DNA of 64,000 bases from an uncultured Flavobacteriaceae bacterium (GTDB taxonomy: Bacteria; Bacteroidota; Bacteroidia; Flavobacteriales; Flavobacteriaceae), in the NCBI GenBank assembly GCA_905479065.1, contig CAJQLB010000007.1, forward strand, positions 1 to 64,000, read 5' to 3'. Both the position numbers and the translations under genes were made by a program. Under the pieces are notes generated by a model, which saw only the letters and a program-made list of their open reading frames with translations, ran no database searches and had not been told where the DNA came from. Positions within the stretch are counted from its first letter, which is position 1, and the number at the start of each line of letters is the position of its first letter. Below are positions 26,418 through 35,294 of the stretch, one piece after another.

Positions 26418-27560
26418 TCAATTGTTTATCAATTTAATCCAAATATTACCCTTGTCGTGGGATTCTATGACTTTTTCAATAAAATTCATGCCTCTAACAC
26501 CGTCGGTCATTTCTGGAAACTCACCCTCTAAATAATTGAGACCACGGATGGCTTTTGCCACTCCTCTGTAGATGTTACCCATTGCGTCAAAAATACCTTC
26601 AGGATGTCCAGGAGGAAGCTTAGTGCCATCCAATGATAAAGCTGAATTATAGGCATGGCCTGGTTTTAGAGTTTGCATTGGTTTACCTTCTTCTAATAAA
26701 TACAGATAATTTGGATTTTCTTGTTCCCATTTTAAAGCACATTTGGTTCCATAAACAGCTACACTGAAATTGTTTTCTTCTCCGGTTGCGATTTGACTCA
26801 CCCTTAATACACCTTTAGAGAAGGCTCCGAAACGTAAAAGTACGGTTCCATCAATATCCATTTGATTATCGTTATAGAGATGATTTAAATCTGCTAATAT
26901 GGAAGAGATCTCCATTCCCGTAACATATTCAATCATTTGATACGCATGTACTCCAATGTCTCCCATACAGCAACTAATTCCAGATTTTTCTGGATCTAAT
27001 CTCCATGTGGTTTTTCTCATGTTTACATCATGAATAATAGGATTAATCCAACCTTGATAATATTGCGCATCTATTTTTTGGATGTCACCGAGCTCTCCCT
27101 GAGCGATCATGGATTTCATTTGACGTACCATGGGATATCCCGTGTATGTATGTGTTAATGCAAAAATAGCACCAGTACTTTTTTGAATCACTTGTAATTC
27201 GAGAGCCTCTGCATACGACATAGTCATTGGTTTTTCGCAGATTACATGAAATCCAGATTCTAACAACTTTTTGGCCATCGGAAAATGCAAAAAGTTAGGT
27301 GTTAGTATTGAAAAAACTTGAATACGTTCTTGTTGGGGCAATGCCAATTCAGCCATTATCATGGTCTCAAAATTAGGATGGATTCGGTCTGTTTTAATAC
27401 CAAGCTCTTTTGCATATTCCATGCTTTTCTCGATATCTGGGTTAAAAACAGCCCCCAAAAGTTCATAGGCATCAAACATACTTGCAGCCACACGATGTAA
27501 AACTCCAATCAGTGAGTCACCACCTCCTCCTAGAACACCCCATTTTATTTTTTGAGCCAT
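26418..27560 (-). CDS. Gfo/Idh/MocA-family oxidoreductase (cytoplasmic)
   Basis: A 380-residue NAD(P)-dependent sugar dehydrogenase of the Gfo/Idh/MocA family. Rossmann start KIKWGVLGGGGDSLIG, the catalytic EKP motif in HVICEKPMTM, and the GDIGVHAYQMIEYVTG segment with the active-site His. No export signal. In the inferred 3-keto-glycoside pathway this enzyme would interconvert glucose and 3-keto-glucose or the matching glycosides. It sits between the nucleoside-symporter-like transporter (6 bp) and the TIM-barrel isomerase (1 bp) in one operon. Confidence 0.88.
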   Translation of the reverse strand: MAQKIKWGVLGGGGDSLIGVLHRVAASMFDAYELLGAVFNPDIEKSMEYAKELGIKTDRIHPNFETMIMAELALPQQERIQVFSILTPNFLHFPMAKKLLESGFHVICEKPMTMSYAEALELQVIQKSTGAIFALTHTYTGYPMVRQMKSMIAQGELGDIQKIDAQYYQGWINPIIHDVNMRKTTWRLDPEKSGISCCMGDIGVHAYQMIEYVTGMEISSILADLNHLYNDNQMDIDGTVLLRFGAFSKGVLRVSQIATGEENNFSVAVYGTKCALKWEQENPNYLYLLEEGKPMQTLKPGHAYNSALSLDGTKLPPGHPEGIFDAMGNIYRGVAKAIRGLNYLEGEFPEMTDGVRGMNFIEKVIESHDKGNIWIKLINN

Positions 27561-27566
27561 AACTAC

Positions 27567-28790
27567 CTAATTTTTATATTCTATTTCTTCATTTTTAAAA
27601 AAAACAGCAAATAACACAAAAACAACCGTGGCGAAAATTGCTGGATAAACCCATATTTTATTCCATAAATGCTCAGTTTCTGTTATTGCAAAACTATCTG
27701 TAATTCTCCCTGCAATCCAGAACCCCACAAGCATGCCGATACCATAAGTGGCTAGTGTTATCAGGCCTTGGGCCGAACTTTTATATTTCTCTCCAGCCTT
27801 CGAATCCGTGTAGATTTGCCCTGAAACAAAGAAAAAATCGTAGCATATACCATGAAGAGCAATTCCGACTAATAGCATAAAATAAAGATCTCCTGAATTA
27901 CCCCATGCAAATAATAAATAGCGCAATAACCAAGCTAACATGCCTATTAATAAGGTCTTTTTAAAACCGTATCGCTTGAAGAAAAATGGTAATAAGAGCA
28001 TAAAAACAACTTCAGACATCTGGCCAATTGCCATTTTTTCTGCAGGTTTATCAACCCCTATTTCTCCCAAAAATTGCCCGGCGTGCTGATAATAAAAAGC
28101 TAATGGTATGCAAATTAAAACAGAGGCAAAAAAGAAGACCAAAAAGTTTCGGTCTTTTAATAGTTTTAGTGCGTCCAGCCCAATAATATCTGATACAGTT
28201 ACTCGTTCCTCTTTATTAGGAGGAGTTTTAGGTAGTGTAAAGCTAAATAAGCCTAAAACAGCTGAAGCAATTCCACACATTAAAAAAGTATTTCTTAGCA
28301 TGCCATCCGCGATACCAGATTCACTATCCCAAAGAAACACTCGACTTATGACTAAGCCAGCAACTATCCAACCGACTGTTCCCCAAACTCGAATAAATGA
28401 AAATTGCTTTGATGGATCAGTGAGCTGATTGAAACTGACAGAGTTCACTAAAGCTAGTGTTGGCATGTAAGCAATCATATATCCTAAAACGTAAGGATAA
28501 AATTCAGTAAAACTAGTAGCATTGGCCAATTGATACATTAAAATGGCTCCTATTAAATGAAGAACTCCTAAAATACGCTCAGCATTAAAAAAACGATCAG
28601 CAATTAATCCAATAAAAAAAGGAGCTACAATAGCACCCAATGATTGGGTAGAATATGCCATAGCTGTTTCTGTACCGTCGGTACTCAGGGTGTTCGTAAG
28701 AAAAATACCCATCGTTACAAACCAACCTCCCCAAATAAAGAACTCGAGAAACATCATGAATGATAATTGAAATTGTATTGATTTTTTCAT
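27567..28790 (-). CDS. MFS transporter, nucleoside:H+ symporter (NupG/XapB)-like
   Basis: A 407-residue, 12-segment permease of the nucleoside:H+ symporter branch of the MFS, recognised by the N-terminal LSFMMFLEFFIWGGWFVTMG, the IADRFFNAER loop and the FSFIRVWGTVGWI segment. In Bacteroidota, members of this branch are often found with Gfo/Idh and TIM-barrel isomerase genes and likely move modified sugars rather than nucleosides; that is inference from context. The upstream 54-bp gap carries a weak hairpin; the downstream Gfo/Idh gene starts after 6 bp. Confidence 0.82.
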   Translation of the reverse strand: MKKSIQFQLSFMMFLEFFIWGGWFVTMGIFLTNTLSTDGTETAMAYSTQSLGAIVAPFFIGLIADRFFNAERILGVLHLIGAILMYQLANATSFTEFYPYVLGYMIAYMPTLALVNSVSFNQLTDPSKQFSFIRVWGTVGWIVAGLVISRVFLWDSESGIADGMLRNTFLMCGIASAVLGLFSFTLPKTPPNKEERVTVSDIIGLDALKLLKDRNFLVFFFASVLICIPLAFYYQHAGQFLGEIGVDKPAEKMAIGQMSEVVFMLLLPFFFKRYGFKKTLLIGMLAWLLRYLLFAWGNSGDLYFMLLVGIALHGICYDFFFVSGQIYTDSKAGEKYKSSAQGLITLATYGIGMLVGFWIAGRITDSFAITETEHLWNKIWVYPAIFATVVFVLFAVFFKNEEIEYKN

Positions 28791-28818
28791 TATAATAATT
28801 TAAGTGATTGTAATTTTT

Positions 28819-28846
28819 AAAAGCATTGAAAGTACAGCAATGTTTT
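28819..28846 (-). terminator. Weak hairpin between isomerase lipoprotein and MFS gene
   Basis: AAAACATTG and CAATGCTTTT (minus strand) pair with one bulged G around a 9-base loop and are followed by an A/T-rich run. It overlaps the stop codon of the upstream gene. It could attenuate transcription into the transporter gene; stability is modest. Confidence 0.3.
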
Positions 28847-29816
28847 AATTCGTTAAGTTATAAACTTTAATTAATAAATCTCTTGTGGCTGTAATTCCAG
28901 TCATTTCATCCATTGTGTCTCCTTCGTATTCAACACCAATATAACCTTGGTATCCTGCTTCACGAACAATACGCATCATTTTGGTGTAATTAATAGATGT
29001 TTCGTTCCCAACCTCGTCAAAATCATAAGATTTAGCACTGATGGCTTTTGCTGCAGGCATCATTAATTTAACTCCTTGATATTTGTCCGGGTATTCTTTT
29101 GCACAGTCTCCCCAAATGTCATCTTTATTGATCCTTTCGAGACACCAATTTCCAAAGTCAGGTAAGGTCCCACAATTAGGCAAATTAACTGTATTAATAG
29201 CTAACATTAGTTGTTCAGGATTTGATGAAAGCCAACCGTGATTTTCACATAGAATATTAATATTTTTTGTCATTGCATACTCAGATAATTTACGCAGTCC
29301 ATCAACGACTGATGTTTGCCAAATTTTAGGGTCATTTGTTCCAAATGTATTGACCCTTATGGCATGGCAACCTAGTTTTTGTGCAGCATCTACCCAACGT
29401 TTATGATTTTCAACAGCTTGGTTTCTTTTTGCTTCGTCAGGATTTGCCAAGTCTCCTTCCTCATCAACCATGATTAGAACATTTTGCATTCCAATGTCCT
29501 TACTTATCAAAAATAATGAGTCAATTACAGCGTCAAAACCAAGCTTTTCTATTTCATGTTTGTACAACTGACTCACGTATTCTAAACCTTCAAATCCTAA
29601 CTTTTTTGCTTGAGAGGCAAAATCAAATGGAGATTTTTGTTCATTTTCTACATACCGATGTAGTGACCACTGTGCTAGAGACAATTTTAATGAGGATTCA
29701 TTGACATTTTTCATCTTGGAAATTTCTGTTGTTTCTGTTTTACAATTCATAAACATTAAGCATGTCAATGTAAAACTAATTAAAATCGTGTTGTTAAAAA
29801 TTAATTTTGGTGTCAT
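28845..29816 (-). CDS. Sugar isomerase/epimerase TIM-barrel lipoprotein
   Basis: A 323-residue TIM-barrel protein of the xylose-isomerase-like superfamily (hydroxypyruvate-isomerase-like), here with a lipoprotein signal ending at Cys25, so it acts in the periplasm or at a membrane surface. Likely metal ligands lie in LCENHG (Glu), LPDFGNW (Asp) and YIGVEYEG (Glu). It is the first gene of the minus-strand keto-sugar operon and faces the GMC operon across a 147-bp divergent promoter region. It is only distantly similar to the cytoplasmic TIM-barrel protein of the same operon. An extracytoplasmic isomerase/epimerase acting on oxidised sugars is the natural reading; it is not demonstrated. Confidence 0.85.
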   Translation of the reverse strand: MTPKLIFNNTILISFTLTCLMFMNCKTETTEISKMKNVNESSLKLSLAQWSLHRYVENEQKSPFDFASQAKKLGFEGLEYVSQLYKHEIEKLGFDAVIDSLFLISKDIGMQNVLIMVDEEGDLANPDEAKRNQAVENHKRWVDAAQKLGCHAIRVNTFGTNDPKIWQTSVVDGLRKLSEYAMTKNINILCENHGWLSSNPEQLMLAINTVNLPNCGTLPDFGNWCLERINKDDIWGDCAKEYPDKYQGVKLMMPAAKAISAKSYDFDEVGNETSINYTKMMRIVREAGYQGYIGVEYEGDTMDEMTGITATRDLLIKVYNLTN

Positions 29817-29963
29817 TTTTTATTTTAAAATGTTAAAACTATCGAATGTATTTTGTGGAAAGTACAAATTAATTAAATTGAACCCCAATAACATAATTTT
29901 TTCAATAAAAAAGTTAGAATTCATTAATAAAAATCACAAAATAATAATAATAATTAACTACAA
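29817..29963. promoter_or_regulatory. Divergent promoter region between the two keto-sugar operons
   Basis: 147 bp between two head-to-head operons, very A/T-rich, with a short AAT microsatellite just before the GMC start. It must hold both promoters, but no convincing TTG-n19-21-TAnnTTTG pair or operator palindrome was found. Confidence 0.4.
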
Positions 29964-31673
29964 ATGAATTTAGAAGACACACAATACGATGCCATTGTCG
30001 TGGGTACGGGTATTTCAGGAGGATGGGCTGCAAAAGAACTTTGTGAGAATGGTTTGAAAACATTGGTACTTGAACGAGGTAGAATGATCAAGCATGTTGA
30101 GGATTATACGACTGCCTATATGGATCCTTGGGATTTCCCTAATGGAGATGTTGTTAGCCAAGAAACTAAAAGTCGAATGTCAAAACAAAATAGAACTGGA
30201 TATGTCACCAAAGAATCTAGGAAACATTTTTTTGTTGATGATTTGAAGCATCCTTACAACGAAGAAAAACGATTTGATTGGATTAGGGGATATCATGTTG
30301 GAGGTCGGTCATTAATGTGGGGAAGGCAAAGTTACCGATTGAGTGATATTGATTTTGAGGCAAATAAAAAAGAAGGTGTTGCAGTTGATTGGCCAATTCG
30401 ATATAAAGAAATTGAACCATGGTATGATAAAGTGGAAGAGTTTATTGGAGTAAGTGGAGAAAACTTAGGAATTAAGGTGCTTCCTGATCAAAAACTTTTA
30501 AAGCCAATGAATTTAAATTGTGTTGAAAAGGATTTGCAATCAAAAATTGCTGAAAATTTTGATGATGGTAGATTACTTACCGTTGGAAGAACAGCGCATA
30601 TCACCGAAGGAACAAAACCAGGTTTAGGTAGAAGCACCTGTCAGTATAGAAATCGATGCATGAGGGGGTGTCCTTTTGGCGCCTACTTTAGTAGTAACTC
30701 TTCGACTCTTCCAGCAGCTGAGGCTACAGGAAACATGACATTGAGACCAAATTCTATTGTTCATGAAGTTATTTATGACAACGCAACTCAAAAAGCGTCA
30801 GGTGTTAAGGTAATTGATGCTGAAACAAAACAGGTATTTATCTTTAAAGCAAAGGTTATATTTCTTTGTGCTTCTGCAATTGCTTCAGCTTCTATCTTAT
30901 TACAATCCAAATCAGAACGCTTTCCAAACGGTTTAGGTAACGACAGTGGTGAGCTAGGACATAATATTATGGATCATCACTTCCATGTAGGGGCTAGAGC
31001 CAAAGTAACAGGTTTTGAAGATAAAACAACAAAAGGAAGAAGACCGAATGGAATTTACATACCACGTTTTAGGAATCTTGGTGGTGAAACCAATACTGAT
31101 AAATTTAAAAGAGGATATGGGTACCAAGGAGGAGCTTCCCGAACAAGCTTGTCTGAATTAGTAGCTGAAGTGAAATATGGCCCTGAATTAAAAGAAGCAA
31201 TTCTAAAGCCGGGAGAATGGTATGTTGGTTTAACAGCATTTGGTGAAACATTACCAGATCATAACAACAAAATGTCTTTAGATTATGAAAAATTGGATGA
31301 GTGGGGCTTGCCCACGGTGACTTTTGATGCAGATTTTGGAGAAAATGAATTAGCTATGAGAAAAGACATGCAAGAACAGGCAGTTAGAATGCTTACTGCT
31401 GCAGGTTATGAAGACGTACGAGGATATGACAACACGCAAGGCCGAGCGATGGGTTTAGGAATTCATGAGATGGGTACTGCGCGTATGGGTCGCGATCCAA
31501 AAACGTCAGTATTAAACAAACACAATCAAATACATTCGTGCACCAATGTGTATGTTACCGATGGCGCATTTATGACCTCAGCAGCCTGCCATAATCCTTC
31601 TTTAGGCTATATGGCATTTACTGCTCGTGCCGCAAATCATGCTGCAGAACAATTAAAAAAAACCAAAGCATAA
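29964..31673 (+). CDS. GMC-family flavoprotein oxidoreductase (sugar dehydrogenase large subunit)
   Basis: A 569-residue glucose-methanol-choline oxidoreductase. The FAD-binding start is AIVVGTGISGGWAAKELC; YHVGGRSLMWGRQSYR covers the second FAD contact; the C-terminal active site reads HEMGTARMGRDP and ACHNPSLGYMAF with the catalytic His and Asn. The cysteine-bearing CQYRNRCMRGCPFGAY insert is typical of the gluconate/sorbitol dehydrogenase branch. It has no signal peptide of its own; the next gene, 13 bp downstream, encodes a small subunit with a Tat signal, so the folded complex is probably exported together. The likely reaction is oxidation of a sugar hydroxyl (C3 in the inferred pathway). 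Confidence 0.9.
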   Translation: MNLEDTQYDAIVVGTGISGGWAAKELCENGLKTLVLERGRMIKHVEDYTTAYMDPWDFPNGDVVSQETKSRMSKQNRTGYVTKESRKHFFVDDLKHPYNEEKRFDWIRGYHVGGRSLMWGRQSYRLSDIDFEANKKEGVAVDWPIRYKEIEPWYDKVEEFIGVSGENLGIKVLPDQKLLKPMNLNCVEKDLQSKIAENFDDGRLLTVGRTAHITEGTKPGLGRSTCQYRNRCMRGCPFGAYFSSNSSTLPAAEATGNMTLRPNSIVHEVIYDNATQKASGVKVIDAETKQVFIFKAKVIFLCASAIASASILLQSKSERFPNGLGNDSGELGHNIMDHHFHVGARAKVTGFEDKTTKGRRPNGIYIPRFRNLGGETNTDKFKRGYGYQGGASRTSLSELVAEVKYGPELKEAILKPGEWYVGLTAFGETLPDHNNKMSLDYEKLDEWGLPTVTFDADFGENELAMRKDMQEQAVRMLTAAGYEDVRGYDNTQGRAMGLGIHEMGTARMGRDPKTSVLNKHNQIHSCTNVYVTDGAFMTSAACHNPSLGYMAFTARAANHAAEQLKKTKA

Positions 31674-31686
31674 ATATTTTAAAGAG

Positions 31687-32304
31687 ATGAAAAGAAGAGC
31701 CGCATTAAAAAATTTAGGACTAGCAACAGGTTTTTTTGCAATAACACCGTCCGTGGTTAGCTTGCTTCAGAGTTGTACGTCTAAAGCTGAAGCATGGGTC
31801 CCGGAATTATTTACCCCAGAGCAAGGTCGTGTTTTAACCAAACTTGTAGATATTATTCTCCCCAAAACAGAATCGTTACCCTCCGCAGCTGAACTTAATG
31901 TTCCTCAGTTTATTGATAAGTACTATCAACAAGTTTTGGATAATGAAAATAAAAATAAAATAACGTCAGCCTTTCAAAATATCATAGAGGTTTTAAAAGT
32001 AAATCCTGAAGATAAGATTGATGATCTTTCCAAAGACAGTTTTATCAGGTTATTAGATAATTATATGCTATTAAAAACAGAAATTGACGAAGAAAGAGAG
32101 GCTAGTCCAAAGTCGTTAGGTTACACGAAGTCTGAGTTTTTGAATGAATTAAAATTCATTACAATTAGAGCTTATCTGACTACAGAACAAATAGGTGAAA
32201 ATGTATTGGTATATGACCCTGTACCTTCACAATATTATTGTGGTGATTTAAATGAATTGACAGGAGGCAAAACATGGTCTCTTGGAAACTCATTGATGAT
32301 TTAA
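31687..32304 (+). CDS. Gluconate 2-dehydrogenase subunit 3-like protein with Tat lipoprotein signal
   Basis: A 205-residue small subunit of GMC-type membrane dehydrogenases. The N-terminus has a twin-arginine signal (KRRAALKNLG) that ends in a lipobox-like LLQSC with Cys30. The body matches the gluconate 2-dehydrogenase subunit 3 family: it opens with LFTPEQGRVLTKLVDIILP and continues with FIDKYY. It should carry the GMC partner across the inner membrane and hold it on the periplasmic side. No c-type cytochrome subunit (CxxCH) accompanies the pair, so the electron acceptor must be another protein. Confidence 0.88.
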   Translation: MKRRAALKNLGLATGFFAITPSVVSLLQSCTSKAEAWVPELFTPEQGRVLTKLVDIILPKTESLPSAAELNVPQFIDKYYQQVLDNENKNKITSAFQNIIEVLKVNPEDKIDDLSKDSFIRLLDNYMLLKTEIDEEREASPKSLGYTKSEFLNELKFITIRAYLTTEQIGENVLVYDPVPSQYYCGDLNELTGGKTWSLGNSLMI

Positions 32305-32310
32305 TTCATT

Positions 32311-33108
32311 ATGCATACAAAATTTTCTACCGTAGTATTTGTCATATCATTAAATCTATGTTTGATGCTAGTGAGCTGTAAAAAACCTGTAGTTACGGAA
32401 GCTGATAATTGGGAAATACTGTTTAATGGTCAAGATTTAACCGATTGGATTGTAAAGATAAATGGTTATGATCTTAATGATAATTACAATAATACATTTA
32501 GAGTAGAAAATGGTTCATTGGTTGTGTCATATGATCATTACGATAATTTTACCAACGAATATGGACATATTTTTTATAAAAAACCATTTAAGAATTACAG
32601 ACTAAAATTAGAATATCGTTTTATTGGAAACCAGGTTAAAGGAGGAGAAGATTGGGCAAAAAAAAATAGTGGTATTATGTTGCACTCACAGTCTCCGGAG
32701 AGCATGTTGTTAAATCAAGGTTTCCCCCTGTCTCTTGAATTTCAACTTTTGGGAGGAATTGATGAAAACGAACCTCGTCCTTCGGGAAACCTTTGTACGC
32801 CGGCAACGAATGTTGTCATGGATGGGAAACTAATCACAGACCACTGTATCACTGCAAATTGTGAAACTTTTTATGGTGAAGAGTGGATTAATGCTGAGGT
32901 TTTGGTCCTTAATGACTCAATAACTCATTATATTAATGGTAAAGCAGTAATCTCCTACTCAAGACCAACCGTTGGAGGAGGCTTTTTGGAAACAACATCT
33001 AGTGCTATTCAACTTAAATCTGGGGAAGGCTTGACAAGTGGGTATATTTCTCTTCAAAGTGAAAGCCATCCAATCGAATTTAAGAATATTAAAATTTTAG
33101 AATTATAA
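32311..33108 (+). CDS. DUF1080 3-keto-disaccharide hydrolase-like lipoprotein (second copy)
   Basis: A 265-residue lipoprotein (lipobox Cys23) with one DUF1080 domain from ILFNGQDLTDWIVK to the C-terminal EFKNIKILEL. It has the extra NEYGHIFYKKPFKNYRLKLEYRF and Cys-containing TPATN...HCITANC segments of the larger subfamily, so it is not a recent copy of the DUF1080 protein at 24.6-25.4 kb. It lies 6 bp behind the subunit 3 gene and 20 bp before the Tat-signal Gfo/Idh gene. It probably cleaves 3-keto-glycosides made by the GMC complex on the periplasmic side. Confidence 0.87.
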   Translation: MHTKFSTVVFVISLNLCLMLVSCKKPVVTEADNWEILFNGQDLTDWIVKINGYDLNDNYNNTFRVENGSLVVSYDHYDNFTNEYGHIFYKKPFKNYRLKLEYRFIGNQVKGGEDWAKKNSGIMLHSQSPESMLLNQGFPLSLEFQLLGGIDENEPRPSGNLCTPATNVVMDGKLITDHCITANCETFYGEEWINAEVLVLNDSITHYINGKAVISYSRPTVGGGFLETTSSAIQLKSGEGLTSGYISLQSESHPIEFKNIKILEL

Positions 33109-33128
33109 ATTGTTAACATCAAAATAAT

Positions 33129-34580
33129 ATGGGTCATAAATTTTCAAATACAAGACGATCATTTATTAGAAAAGCAGCCTTAACTTCCTTGGGGATTACT
33201 ATTATTCCTAGACATGTGATGGGTAGGGGTTATATTCCTCCAAGTGATAAATTAAATGTGGCGGTTGTAGGTGCAGGAGGTAAAGGTTATTCTGACATGA
33301 TAAATGTATGGAATAATGGAGCTTCTAATATCGCTGCTATATGTGATGTGGATTGGAATAGGGCTTCTCCTGCCTTCAAAGATTTTCCCAAAGCTCGGCG
33401 TTTTAAAGATTATCGAAACATGTTAGATGAGATGTCAGATATTGATGCAATTACAGTATCTACTCCAGATCATACCCATGCCGTTATTACTTATGCTGCC
33501 ATGCAATTAGGAAAACATGTGTATGTCCAAAAGCCGTTAACACATAATATTTATGAAGCAAGAGTACTCACTGAAGCGGCTGTCAACAATAAAATTGTTA
33601 CACAGATGGGGAACCAAGGAGCATCTGGAAAAGGCGTTCAAACCATGATTAATTGGTACGATAGTGGCCTTATTGGTAATGTCCATAAAGTAGATGTTTG
33701 GACCAATAGGCCGGTTTGGCCTCAAGGAATGAAATCACCAACTGATAAGCCAGCTATTTTGAGTAATTTAGACTGGGATTCTTGGATAGGTCCTGCTAAA
33801 TGGGTTGACTATCATCCATTGTATCATCCTTTTAAATGGAGGGGTTGGTGGAATTTTGGCACAGGGGCTTTAGGAGATATGGGATGTCATTTAATGGATC
33901 CTCCATACAGAGTACTAGGGTTGGGATATCCTACTGAAGTAGAGAGTAGTGTTGGAGCTGTTTTTACAAAAGATTGGATTCCTGATTATTATCCAGAATC
34001 ATGTCCTCCTTCGTCTCGGACACAATTAAAATTTAAGGGTTCTGATAAAAATCCGATAGAAGTTAAACTAGATTGGACCGATGGAGGATTGCGTCCATTT
34101 CATCCAGATTTAATTCCTGCTGACCACTCGATAGGAGATGATAACAGTGCAAATGGTGTAATGATGATGGGAGAAAAGGGAATTATGACCTGTGGTACTT
34201 ACGGAGCAACACCAAAAGTTTATCTTAATTCAGGAGACATTATATTACCAGATATGATAGGTAATATAGAAGAGACAAATAAGTTGCCTGAATCGGGACA
34301 TCAAGCAAAATGGGTTGATGCATGCAAGGCTGGTTACGGTAGTGAGGAGCATGAAAAACTCACTTCTTCATTTGATTATGCTGGACCACTAACAGAATCA
34401 ATCTTGATGGGTAATTTAGCAATAAGAAGTTATAATTTGAGAGAGCAAAAAAATAATAAGATGGTTTATCCCGGTCGGAAAAAATTACTTTGGGATGGCA
34501 TTCATATGCGAGTAACTAATTTTGAACCAGCAAATCAATTTGTAAAAAGAGACTACAGAGAAGGATGGAAGTTAGATTAA
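33129..34580 (+). CDS. Tat-exported Gfo/Idh/MocA-family oxidoreductase
   Basis: A 483-residue oxidoreductase with a twin-arginine signal (TRRSFIRKAAL) followed by the Rossmann motif LNVAVVGAGGKGY. The usual EKP is QKP here (VYVQKPLTH). GALGDMGCHLMDPPYRVLGL is the family's active-site helix. Periplasmic members of this family keep NAD(H) tightly bound through export, so it could act as a non-dissociable sugar oxidoreductase or epimerase. It ends the plus-strand keto-sugar operon and converges on the azurin gene with 5 bp between stop codons. Confidence 0.88.
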   Translation: MGHKFSNTRRSFIRKAALTSLGITIIPRHVMGRGYIPPSDKLNVAVVGAGGKGYSDMINVWNNGASNIAAICDVDWNRASPAFKDFPKARRFKDYRNMLDEMSDIDAITVSTPDHTHAVITYAAMQLGKHVYVQKPLTHNIYEARVLTEAAVNNKIVTQMGNQGASGKGVQTMINWYDSGLIGNVHKVDVWTNRPVWPQGMKSPTDKPAILSNLDWDSWIGPAKWVDYHPLYHPFKWRGWWNFGTGALGDMGCHLMDPPYRVLGLGYPTEVESSVGAVFTKDWIPDYYPESCPPSSRTQLKFKGSDKNPIEVKLDWTDGGLRPFHPDLIPADHSIGDDNSANGVMMMGEKGIMTCGTYGATPKVYLNSGDIILPDMIGNIEETNKLPESGHQAKWVDACKAGYGSEEHEKLTSSFDYAGPLTESILMGNLAIRSYNLREQKNNKMVYPGRKKLLWDGIHMRVTNFEPANQFVKRDYREGWKLD

Positions 34581-34601
34581 TCATTTTATTTTACGATTAA
34601 T
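34576..34601. terminator. Short inverted repeat across the convergent stop codons
   Basis: ATTAATC (34576-34582) and GATTAAT (34595-34601) flank a 12-base A/T-rich loop. It spans the stop codons of both converging genes and could act as a weak bidirectional terminator. Confidence 0.3.
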
Positions 34602-35122
34602 TTACCTCTCATCATAGCATAATGACCCGGAAAACTGCAAATGTAATCGTAGACACCTGGTTCTGGAGCAACAAACTCGATTTCAGTTGTTTCTCCACCG
34701 CCAATCATCGCTGTATGTGCTATAATTTCTGAGGATTTTGCTGGAATGTAATCATTTTTTGAAGCACTGCCAGCTTTAGCTGCAAATGTTGACAAAACTA
34801 CACCTTTCTTCAAAATGACAACATTATGACCCATAACACGTTTGTCTAATTGTCCAACATGTTTAAGAGTTAATCGAATTTTTTGCCCTGATGCCACATT
34901 TATTTTATTGATATCAAACTTCATTGCATCATTAGTAGTGATTACTACATTAGCAACACCATTGTCATCTATTACAAGTGTATTCTTTTGTTTTGACAAG
35001 GTCTTTTTAGTTGATTTCTCAGTCTGAGATTTTAATTTTATAACATCCTTGTTTTTAGAATCATTACCATTGCAACCTATTAAAAGGAAAACACTTAATA
35101 AAGTGATTAATCTAACTTTCAT
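34586..35122 (-). CDS. Azurin-type blue copper lipoprotein
   Basis: A 178-residue periplasmic electron carrier when started at the ATG at 35122, which places a clean lipoprotein signal (MKVRLITLLSVFLLIGC) at the N-terminus; an in-frame extension to 35197 lacks sense as a signal. Type 1 copper ligands are His99 (MGHNVV), Cys162, His167 and Met171 in CSFPGHYAMM, with the exact azurin spacing. A 40-residue Lys/Ser-rich linker separates the lipid anchor from the cupredoxin domain. It lies between the keto-sugar operon and the PQQ-type sugar dehydrogenase, and could accept electrons from either. Confidence 0.92.
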   Translation of the reverse strand: MKVRLITLLSVFLLIGCNGNDSKNKDVIKLKSQTEKSTKKTLSKQKNTLVIDDNGVANVVITTNDAMKFDINKINVASGQKIRLTLKHVGQLDKRVMGHNVVILKKGVVLSTFAAKAGSASKNDYIPAKSSEIIAHTAMIGGGETTEIEFVAPEPGVYDYICSFPGHYAMMRGKLIVK

Positions 35123-35294
35123 AACGTCTGTATTTAAAATTCGAAAATAATATTTTATTCTAATTAAATCAATAAAATAGTTGACAATTGACTTCAATAA
35201 TTTAATTTTTAAAATCGATCGTATAATAACTATTTTTCTTTTTTTAGTCTCTTAAAAATAAAGGATATTTGTATTTATAAAAATAAAATAAATA

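Noticed and set aside
29939-29956. AAT microsatellite before the GMC gene as a phase-variation tract
   Set aside because: Only a few repeat units, outside the coding region, and common in A/T-rich start regions here.
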